A stretch of 64,000 nt of DNA from Nocardioides cavernae (GTDB taxonomy: Bacteria; Actinomycetota; Actinomycetes; Propionibacteriales; Nocardioidaceae). The notes beneath the pieces were generated by a model, which worked only from the letters and a program-made list of their open reading frames with translations, searched no databases and had not been told where the DNA came from. The translations under genes and the position numbers were made by a program. Below are positions 7,422 to 13,627 of the stretch, piece after piece. The stretch covers positions 1,860,001 to 1,924,000 of the forward strand of contig NZ_JAFBCA010000001.1 in NCBI RefSeq assembly GCF_016907475.1, written 5' to 3'. The first letter of the stretch is position 1. The number at the start of each line of letters is the position of its first letter.

Positions 7422-8866
7422 CCCGGCGCTGGACCGCGCACGAGCTGCTCGACCTGGTGCTCGACGAGGGCACCTTCGCCTCGTGGGACGAGCCAGTCGA
7501 CCTGTCCTACGCCGACGCGGGCTACCGCGCCGAGCTCGAGGCCGCCGCGACTAAGGCCGGCACCGACGAGTCGGTGCTGACCGGGCGCGGCCAGGTCCGC
7601 GGCCGGCCGGTCGCGGTCGTCGTCAACGAGTTCCGCTTCCTCGCCGGCTCGATCGGCCGGGCCGCCGCGGACCGCATCACCGCAGCCGTGCGCCGGGCGA
7701 CCGCCGAGGGGCTACCCCTGCTGGCCAGCACGGCGTCGGGCGGCACCCGCATGCAGGAGGGCACGCCCGCCTTCGTGCGGATGGTCGAGATCTCCCGCGC
7801 GCTGATGGACCACCGCGCCGCGGGCCTGCCCTACCTCGTCCACCTGCGCCACCCCACGACCGGCGGCGTGTACGCGTCGTGGGGCTCGCTCGGACACGTG
7901 ACCGTCGCGGAGCCCGGCGCGCTGGTGGGCTTCCTCGGCCCCAAGGTCTACGCCGGCCTCAACGGTCGGCCGTTCCGGCCGGGCGTCCAGGTCGCGGAGA
8001 ACCTCGCCGCCGCCGGTGTCATCGACGGGGTCGTGGCCGCCGAGGACCTGCCCGCCATGGTCGACAGCGCCCTCGCGGTGCTGGTCGACGGGCCCGGCGC
8101 GGGCCGGTTGCCGCTGCGCGCCTCGCGCCCGATCGGCGACCACGCCGCCTGGGACTCCGTCGAGCGGACCCGTCGTTCGGACCGGGTGGGCGTGCGCGAC
8201 CTCCTCGCCCACGGCGCCACCGGCACGTTGCAGCTGCGCGGCACCGACGAGGGCGAGCGCGACTCGACCGTCCTCGTCGCGCTGACCCGGCTCGACGACC
8301 AGCCGTGCGTGGTCATCGGCCAGGACCGCTCCCGGCAGGTGCCCGGGCACGCCATGGGACCCGGCGCGCTGCGGGAGGCGCGGCGCGGGATGCGGCTCGC
8401 CCAGGAGCTCGGGCTGCCGCTGGTCAGCGTCATCGACACCCCCGGCGCCGAGCTGTCGCCCGAGGCGGAGGAGCGCGCCATCGCCGGCGAGATCGCCCGC
8501 TGCATCGCGACCCTCACCACCATGACGGTGCCGACGGTCTCGGTGATCCTCGGCCAGGGATGCGGGGGAGGGGCGCTGGCGTTCCTGCCGGCGCAGACGG
8601 TCATCGCGACCGAGCACGCCTGGCTCTCACCGCTCCCGCCGGAGGGCGCGAGCCTGATCGTGCACGGCGACACCGCGCACGCAGCCGAGATGGCCGCGCG
8701 CCAGCGGGTGCGGGCCGCGGACCTCCTCGCCGACGGCGTGGTCCAGCACGTGGTGCCCGAGGTCGACGACGAGTCGCGGCGCGACCTCGCGGTCGCCGTC
8801 GCCGCCGAGGTCGGCGCTCAGCTGCGCGAGCTCACGGGTCGTAGGCCGGTCGCCCACGCCTCCTGA
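7418..8866 (+). CDS. Fused acyl-CoA carboxyltransferase (AccD-AccA type)
   Basis: A 482-residue protein with two crotonase-like carboxyltransferase halves. The N-terminal beta-like half carries TASGGTRMQEG (about residue 106) as an oxyanion-hole segment; the C-terminal alpha-like half carries GQGCGGGALAFLPA (about 378). The four-Cys zinc finger of bacterial AccD is absent and no biotin carboxylase or biotin carrier gene is near. Such enzymes form or remove the malonyl carboxyl group. Downstream of a CoA-transferase and a MatC-like carrier, it could act as the decarboxylating part of a malonate pathway, as AccD/AccA-like subunits do in malonate decarboxylases; alternatively it shares biotin subunits encoded elsewhere. 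Last gene of its operon; followed by a tight hairpin. Confidence 0.82.
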   Translation: MTRRWTAHELLDLVLDEGTFASWDEPVDLSYADAGYRAELEAAATKAGTDESVLTGRGQVRGRPVAVVVNEFRFLAGSIGRAAADRITAAVRRATAEGLPLLASTASGGTRMQEGTPAFVRMVEISRALMDHRAAGLPYLVHLRHPTTGGVYASWGSLGHVTVAEPGALVGFLGPKVYAGLNGRPFRPGVQVAENLAAAGVIDGVVAAEDLPAMVDSALAVLVDGPGAGRLPLRASRPIGDHAAWDSVERTRRSDRVGVRDLLAHGATGTLQLRGTDEGERDSTVLVALTRLDDQPCVVIGQDRSRQVPGHAMGPGALREARRGMRLAQELGLPLVSVIDTPGAELSPEAEERAIAGEIARCIATLTTMTVPTVSVILGQGCGGGALAFLPAQTVIATEHAWLSPLPPEGASLIVHGDTAHAAEMAARQRVRAADLLADGVVQHVVPEVDDESRRDLAVAVAAEVGAQLRELTGRRPVAHAS

Positions 8867-8887
8867 CGGGCGGGCTTGCTCAGGTCG

Positions 8888-8902
8888 CCGCCCGAAGGGC
8901 GG
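8888..8902 (+). terminator. Short GC-rich hairpin after the carboxyltransferase gene
   Basis: CCGCCC-GAA-GGGCGG is a perfect 6-bp stem with a 3-base loop, 21 bases after the stop. No T-run follows. It merges with the first 50-bp repeat copy. Confidence 0.45.
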
Positions 8903-8948
8903 TGAGTGACGCAGGTTCTGGGCGCCCGGAACGTGTCTCACTCACCGC
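8899..8948. repeat. 50-bp dispersed repeat, copy 1 (near-perfect palindrome)
   Basis: Starts GCGGTG and ends CACCGC like the other copies and has the same length. Unlike them it folds along its whole length: 11-bp outer arms (GCGGTGAGTGA / TCACTCACCGC) and an inner stem centred on GGGCGCCC. It shares positions such as AG-CAC-TTC with copies 2-4 when read on the minus strand. Confidence 0.6.
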
Positions 8949-8951
8949 TGG

Positions 8952-9001
8952 GCGGTGTCCCAGCCACATTCCGTACGACGGAGAGGTGGGTGGCGCACCG
9001 C
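8952..9001 (+). repeat. 50-bp dispersed repeat, copy 2
   Basis: Begins GCGGTGTCCCAGCCAC and ends GTGGGTGGCGCACCGC, with CCGTACGACGG in the centre. The two ends are imperfect inverted repeats. About 42 of 50 positions match the inverted copy at 40515-40564. Confidence 0.75.
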
Positions 9002-9034
9002 TCACGGGCGCGTCGGACGCCGACACCCGCCGCG

Positions 9035-9084
9035 GCGGTGCCCCAGCCACGTTCCGTACGACGAGAAGGTGGGTCAGCCACCGC
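9035..9084 (+). repeat. 50-bp dispersed repeat, copy 3
   Basis: Begins GCGGTGCCCCAGCCAC, has the same CCGTACGACG centre as copy 2, and ends in CCACCGC exactly 50 bases later. It lies 33 bases after copy 2 and just before the 3' end of ku. Confidence 0.75.
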
Positions 9085-9107
9085 TCGACCGAGCGACGGA
9101 CGAGGGC

Positions 9108-10052
9108 TCAGCTGGCCTTCTTGGACTGCTTCTTCGCAACGGTCTTCTTGGTGGCGGTCTTCTTGGCAGCCGTCTTCTTGGCCGGGGCCTTCTTCGCAGC
9201 AGACTTCTTGGCGGTCGTCTTCTTCGCCGGCTTCTCGTCGTCGGAGCCGTCGTCCGCGTCGGCCTCGCCCCGGGCGGACTTCGCGGCGGCCACCGACTTC
9301 TGGAGCGCGGCGAGCAGGTCGACGACCTCGCCGGAGGTCTTGGTCGAGGTCTCGGTGCGCTTGATCTCGCCGCCCTCGATCTTGGACTTCACGAGCGCGT
9401 CGACGGCCCCGGCGTAGTCGTCCTCGAACTCGCTCGCGTCGAAGTCGCCGGCCAGCGTCTCGACGAGCATGTGGGCCATCTTGACCTCTTGCGGCTTGGC
9501 GTCGTCGACCTCGACCTTGAAGTCGGGCACGCGCACCTCGTCGGGCCACATCATCGTCTGGAGCACGATGACCTCGCCGGCCTCGGTCTCGCGGACGCGC
9601 AGCACCGCGATCGTCGTGCGCTGGCGCAGCGCGACGGTCACCACGGCCATCCGGTCGGCGTCCTTCAGGGCCTGGCGCAGGAGCGCGTAGGGCTTGGCGC
9701 CGGCGCCCTCGGGCTCGAGGTAGTAGGACTTCTCGAAGAGCAGCGGGTCGATCTGCTCGCGGGGCACGAACTTCTCCACCGCGATCTCCCGCGACGACGT
9801 CGACGGCAGCTGCGACATGTCGTCGTCGGTGAGGATGACCATCTCGCCGTCCTCCGTCTCGTAGCCCTTCGCGATGTCGGCGTAGGCCACCTCCTCGCCG
9901 TCGAGCGAGCAGACGCGCTGGTACTTGATGCGGCCGCCGTCCTTGGCGTGCACCTGACGGAACGACACGTCGTGGCTCTCGGTGGCGGCATAGAGCTTGA
10001 CCGGGACACTGACCAGGCCGAAGGAGACGGCACCCTTCCAGATCGCACGCAT
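9108..10052 (-). CDS. ku: DNA end-binding protein Ku
   Basis: Ku forms a homodimeric ring on double-strand break ends and recruits the LigD activities for non-homologous end joining. The 314-residue protein starts MRAIWKGAVSFGLVSVPVKL, the signature N-terminus of bacterial Ku, and keeps the core beta-barrel to about residue 255. The last 45 residues are a low-complexity Lys/Ala tail built of AKK-type units, expected to bind DNA non-specifically. The gene is divergent from the ATP-dependent ligase gene with 74 bases between; TATCGT ends six bases before its ATG, so the mRNA is probably leaderless. Its 3' end faces the 50-bp repeats. Confidence 0.96.
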   Translation of the reverse strand: MRAIWKGAVSFGLVSVPVKLYAATESHDVSFRQVHAKDGGRIKYQRVCSLDGEEVAYADIAKGYETEDGEMVILTDDDMSQLPSTSSREIAVEKFVPREQIDPLLFEKSYYLEPEGAGAKPYALLRQALKDADRMAVVTVALRQRTTIAVLRVRETEAGEVIVLQTMMWPDEVRVPDFKVEVDDAKPQEVKMAHMLVETLAGDFDASEFEDDYAGAVDALVKSKIEGGEIKRTETSTKTSGEVVDLLAALQKSVAAAKSARGEADADDGSDDEKPAKKTTAKKSAAKKAPAKKTAAKKTATKKTVAKKQSKKAS

Positions 10053-10058
10053 GCGATG

Positions 10059-10120
10059 ACGATAGCCGTCACATCAGACACACGTCTCCCTCCAGATGGG
10101 GGACGCGGGGATGCCAGACT
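10059..10120. promoter_or_regulatory. Divergent promoter region of ku and the ligase gene
   Basis: On the minus strand TATCGT (complement at 10059-10064) ends six bases before the ku ATG; on the plus strand CAGACT at 10115-10120 ends six bases before the ligase GTG. Both arrangements predict leaderless transcripts and joint expression of the NHEJ genes. No clear operator was seen. Confidence 0.45.
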
Positions 10121-10126
10121 GCACGC

Positions 10127-11050
10127 GTGCGCCCGATGCTCGCCAGCAAGACCGACCGCGTCCCGACCGGCGCGCAGTGGCTGCACGAGGTCAAGTGGGA
10201 CGGGGTGCGCGTGCTCGTCGACGCTCGTGACGGCGTCGTACGCATGACCAGCCGCAACGACAACGACGTCACCCCCGCCTGGCCAGACCTCGCTGCGCCG
10301 CCGCTCGGCGACCGCGACCTGATGGTCGACGGCGAGGTGATCGCCCTCAACGAGCGGGGCGTCCCCGACTTCCGCGTGCTGCAGCACCGGATGCACGTCC
10401 GCAACGCCCGGGAGGTCGCGCGCCTGGTGACGTCCGTGCCCGCGACCCTCATGGTCTTCGACCTGCTCCGCCTCGACGGCGAGGACCTCACCGCCCGCCC
10501 GCTGGAGGAGCGGCGCGCGCTGCTCGAGGGGCTTCCACTGGGCGACTCGAAGTGGCAGGTCCCGGCGGCGTACGACGACGGCGACATGCTGTTCGACGCC
10601 ACCCTGCAGCAGGGGCTCGAGGGCGTGGTGAGCAAGCGTCGCGGCTCGCGCTACCGCTTCGACGCCCGCAGTGAGGACTGGCGCAAGCTCGCCCACCGAC
10701 ACCGCGGGTCGTTCGTCGTCGGCGGCTGGCGCCCGCAGACGGGTACGACGGACCGGCTGGCCTCGCTGCTCGTCGGCGAGCAGACCCCCGACGGACTGCT
10801 CTACCGCGGCCGCGTGGGCAGCGGCATCGCCGGGGCGACCAGCACCCGGCTCGGCGCCCTGATGGCTCCGCTGGCGGCCGGGGCGTCGCCGTTCGCGGAC
10901 GAGGTCCCCCGCATCGACGCTGCCGGCACCTTCTGGGTCGAGCCGCGGGTGGTGGTCGACATCGACACCCACGGCCTGGGCTACGAGCGCCTGCGCCAGC
11001 CGTCGTTCCAAGGCGTCCGCGACGACCTCTCGCCCGAGGACCTCGCATGA
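10127..11050 (+). CDS. ATP-dependent DNA ligase (LigD ligase-domain type)
   Basis: A 307-residue stand-alone version of the LigD ligase domain, which seals nicks after end processing. Motif I is EVKWDGVR with the adenylated Lys at residue 23; motif III-like DGEVIAL and motif IV GVVSKRRGSRY follow, then motif V around DWRKLAH and an OB fold at the C-terminus (residues about 195-305). The GTG start is supported by a -10 hexamer six bases upstream. It overlaps the next gene by four bases (ATGA). LigD is often one fused protein of polymerase, nuclease and ligase; here ligase and polymerase are separate and no nuclease domain is present in the window. Confidence 0.9.
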   Translation: MRPMLASKTDRVPTGAQWLHEVKWDGVRVLVDARDGVVRMTSRNDNDVTPAWPDLAAPPLGDRDLMVDGEVIALNERGVPDFRVLQHRMHVRNAREVARLVTSVPATLMVFDLLRLDGEDLTARPLEERRALLEGLPLGDSKWQVPAAYDDGDMLFDATLQQGLEGVVSKRRGSRYRFDARSEDWRKLAHRHRGSFVVGGWRPQTGTTDRLASLLVGEQTPDGLLYRGRVGSGIAGATSTRLGALMAPLAAGASPFADEVPRIDAAGTFWVEPRVVVDIDTHGLGYERLRQPSFQGVRDDLSPEDLA

Positions 11051-11760
11051 GGCGGCTCCTGGTGGCGATGGTGGTGGCGACGCTCGGGGCGGCGGGGCTG
11101 CTCACGCCGACCGGCGCAGGAGCCGAGGCCCGGCGGGCCGACGTCGTCCGCCTCGACGGCGTACGCGTCGAGCTCCGCGCGGGCACCACGCAGGTCGTCA
11201 CGGTCGACCACACGCGTGGCGTGCGCGCCCGGGTCTCGCTGTGGCGGCTGGCCGCCGACGGGTGGGAGCGGCAGCTGACGACGACCGACGGCCGCACCGG
11301 CTACGGCGGCTTCGTCGACGGCGACCGCCGGCGCCAGGGATCGGGGACGACGCCGCTGGGCACCTACGGACTGATCTCGACCTTCGGCACCCACGCCGCC
11401 GACCGGCGCGCGTTGCTGCCACACCACCGGATCCGCAAGGGGGACCACTGGGTGCAGGACAACGCCTCCGACTTCTACAACCAGCTGCGCAACCAGCGTG
11501 ACGGCGGCTTCCGCTGGTGGCTGCCGGCGTCGGACCCCAACTCCTCGGAGCGGCTGACCGACTACCACCGGCAGTACGAGTGGTCGATCGTCACCGACTT
11601 CAACGTCGAGCAGGTGCGCCACCGCGGCTCGGGGATCTTCCTCCACGTCAACGGGCGCGGCGCGACCGCCGGGTGCGTGAGCGCTCCCCGGCGGTTCATC
11701 CGCTCGCTGGTGCGGCTCCTGGACCCCGCCCGCGTGCCGGTGATCGCGGTCGGCCGATGA
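11047..11760 (+). CDS. Secreted L,D-transpeptidase-like (YkuD-type) protein
   Basis: A 237-residue exported protein: an N-terminal signal peptide (MRRLLVAMVVATLGAAGLL, cleavage likely after about residue 27) followed by a domain whose C-terminal part carries HVNGRGATAGCVSAP, matching the His...GCxS/T catalytic pattern of YkuD-fold enzymes that cross-link peptidoglycan peptides or attach proteins. Cys is at about residue 215. The middle (GTTPLGTYGL) resembles the family's substrate-side strands. Oddly it is embedded, with 4-base overlaps on both sides, between the ligase and polymerase genes of NHEJ. The catalytic assignment is from the motif only; the protein could also be a carboxypeptidase-like relative. 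Confidence 0.8.
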   Translation: MRRLLVAMVVATLGAAGLLTPTGAGAEARRADVVRLDGVRVELRAGTTQVVTVDHTRGVRARVSLWRLAADGWERQLTTTDGRTGYGGFVDGDRRRQGSGTTPLGTYGLISTFGTHAADRRALLPHHRIRKGDHWVQDNASDFYNQLRNQRDGGFRWWLPASDPNSSERLTDYHRQYEWSIVTDFNVEQVRHRGSGIFLHVNGRGATAGCVSAPRRFIRSLVRLLDPARVPVIAVGR

Positions 11761-12659
11761 GCGAGCTGCAGGTCGACGTCGACGGCCGCACCCTGACCAT
11801 CAGCAACCTCGACAAGGTGCTCTACCCGCGCACGGGCACGACCAAGGGCGAGGTGCTCAACTACTACGCGCAGGTCTCGCCGGTGCTCCTCCCGCACCTG
11901 AAGGACCGGGCGGTCACCCGGATCCGCTGGCCGCACGGGGTCGAGGGGTCGAGCTTCTTCGAGAAGAACGCGCCGGGCGGCACGCCGTCGTGGGTGCGTA
12001 CGCACGAGGTGTCGACCACGGGCTCGCGCTCCGGCAAGGGGGACGGCACGATCCGCTTCCCGATCTGCGACGACCTCGCCACCCTGACCTGGCTGGCCAA
12101 CCTCGCCGCGCTCGAGCTGCACGTGCACCAGTGGACCGTCGACGCCAAGGGCCGGCCCCGCCACCCCAACCGCCTCGTCATCGACCTCGACCCCGGTGAG
12201 CCGGCCGGGCTGCACGAGTGCGCCCGGGTGGCGCTGATGGTGCGCGACGCGCTGGCCGAGCGCGACCTCGGCTGCACCCCGGTCCTGAGCGGGAGCAAGG
12301 GCCTGCACCTGTACGCCCCGCTGCCGGACGGGCGCGGCAGCCTGGACAGCGACGGCACGACGGCGCTCGCGAAGGAGGTCGCCGAGGAGCTCATGAAGGA
12401 GCACCCCGACCTGGTGACGAGCGTGATGACCAAGGCCAGGCGGCCCGGCAAGGTGTTCCTCGACTGGTCGCAGAACTCCGGCTCCAAGACCACGATCTCG
12501 CCCTACTCCCTGCGCGGCCGCGAGCGTCCGACCGCCGCCGCCCCGCTGACATGGGAGGAGGTCGAGGAGGGCGCCGAGGACGACCTGGCGCTCGAGCAGC
12601 TCACGATGGACCAGGTGCTGGAGCGGGTGGCCCGGCTGGGTGACGTCTTCGAGGCCTGA
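11757..12659 (+). CDS. NHEJ polymerase/primase (LigD polymerase-domain type)
   Basis: A 300-residue archaeo-eukaryotic-primase-type polymerase that fills gaps at broken ends with nucleotides, preferring ribonucleotides. VIDLDPGEP (about residues 142-150) provides the two metal-binding Asp residues and SGSKGLHLYAPL (about 177) the nucleotide-binding His; the third acidic residue lies in the VFLDWSQN segment. The start ATG at 11757 overlaps the stop of the transpeptidase gene. Length matches a free LigD polymerase domain. Third gene of the divergent NHEJ operon; it is followed by 80 bases and an unrelated response regulator. Confidence 0.92.
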   Translation: MSELQVDVDGRTLTISNLDKVLYPRTGTTKGEVLNYYAQVSPVLLPHLKDRAVTRIRWPHGVEGSSFFEKNAPGGTPSWVRTHEVSTTGSRSGKGDGTIRFPICDDLATLTWLANLAALELHVHQWTVDAKGRPRHPNRLVIDLDPGEPAGLHECARVALMVRDALAERDLGCTPVLSGSKGLHLYAPLPDGRGSLDSDGTTALAKEVAEELMKEHPDLVTSVMTKARRPGKVFLDWSQNSGSKTTISPYSLRGRERPTAAAPLTWEEVEEGAEDDLALEQLTMDQVLERVARLGDVFEA

Positions 12660-12727
12660 CACCCTCCGACCGGGTGTGCCGCGCAGATGTCCCGTGGATT
12701 CACCCCATGAGGCTCGGGACCTGCATC

Positions 12728-12733
12728 TATGCT
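12728..12733 (+). promoter_or_regulatory. -10 element of the response-regulator gene
   Basis: TATGCT ends six bases before the ATG at 12740, predicting a leaderless mRNA. This also supports choosing that ATG over upstream in-frame codons. Confidence 0.55.
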
Positions 12734-12739
12734 CTCGCC

Positions 12740-13432
12740 ATGGCCCATGACGTGCTGGTGGTTGAGGACGAGGAAGACATCGCCGTCCCCCTCATGCGCA
12801 CGCTCGAGCGCGAGGGCTACGAGGTCAACCGCGTGTCCGTCGGCGCTGACGCCGTCGCCTTCGCCGTGGGCGAGGGGCCGGCGGTCGTGATCCTCGACCT
12901 CGGCCTGCCCGACATGGACGGCATCGACGTGTGCCGCCAGATGCGCTCCGGGGGTTACCTCGGCGGCATCATCATGGTGACCGCCCGCGCCGGCGAGCTC
13001 GACCGCGTGGTCGGCCTCGACGTCGGCGCCGACGACTACCTCGCCAAGCCGTTCGGCCTCGCCGAGCTCCTCGCCCGCGTGCGCGCCCTCCTGCGGCGCA
13101 GCGGCAGCACCCCGGCCCCGGACGACACGACGGTCACCACCTCGTCGGGCCTGAAGATCGACGCCGCCTCGCGCCGCGTGCACCTCGGCGACCGGGAGAT
13201 CGCGCTGACCGCCAAGGAGTTCGACGTCCTGGCCGTCCTCGCCAACAGCCACGACAAGGTCGTGCCGCGCGAGACGCTGATGAACGAGGTCTGGGACCAG
13301 AACTGGTACGGCTCGACCAAGACCCTCGACGTCACCATCGGCCGCCTCCGCAGCAAGCTCGAGGCCGCCGCGGCGGGCGAGAAGGTCGTCGCCATCCGCG
13401 GCGTCGGCTTCCGGCTCGAGACGGGCACCTGA
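12740..13432 (+). CDS. OmpR/PhoB-family response regulator (orphan)
   Basis: A 230-residue two-domain regulator. The receiver domain holds the acidic pair in VVEDEED (residues 8-12), phosphoacceptor Asp53 in VILDLGLPDMDG, Thr81 and Lys103. The C-terminal winged helix (about residues 130-228) has the transactivation loop and recognition helix KTLDVTIGRLRSKLE. No histidine kinase gene is adjacent on either strand, so its partner and signal are unknown. It stands alone between the NHEJ operon and the giant secreted-protein gene; control of the latter is possible but unsupported by any visible site. Confidence 0.93.
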   Translation: MAHDVLVVEDEEDIAVPLMRTLEREGYEVNRVSVGADAVAFAVGEGPAVVILDLGLPDMDGIDVCRQMRSGGYLGGIIMVTARAGELDRVVGLDVGADDYLAKPFGLAELLARVRALLRRSGSTPAPDDTTVTTSSGLKIDAASRRVHLGDREIALTAKEFDVLAVLANSHDKVVPRETLMNEVWDQNWYGSTKTLDVTIGRLRSKLEAAAAGEKVVAIRGVGFRLETGT

Positions 13433-13627
13433 GCCCAGACGGCTGCCCAGCGTTCCGTCGGCAGTACTCCCCTCATCCGAAAGGGTGAGCTTCGCCTGGC
13501 AGTGGCGTGCCGCCCACCTCGGGCGCCTACCCATCATGCGGTAGCACTGGCTCGGTCCCGGCGCTGGCCGGCGTCGGCGCTCCTACGGTGCGACCAGGTC
13601 TCGGACCGTCCATGTGGAGGTCTTCCG

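Noticed and set aside
13433..13627. A riboswitch (cyclic-di-GMP type) upstream of the giant secreted-protein gene
   Set aside because: A CCGAAAGGG loop-like stretch is present, but the conserved GCAAA-type core and matching stems could not be found.
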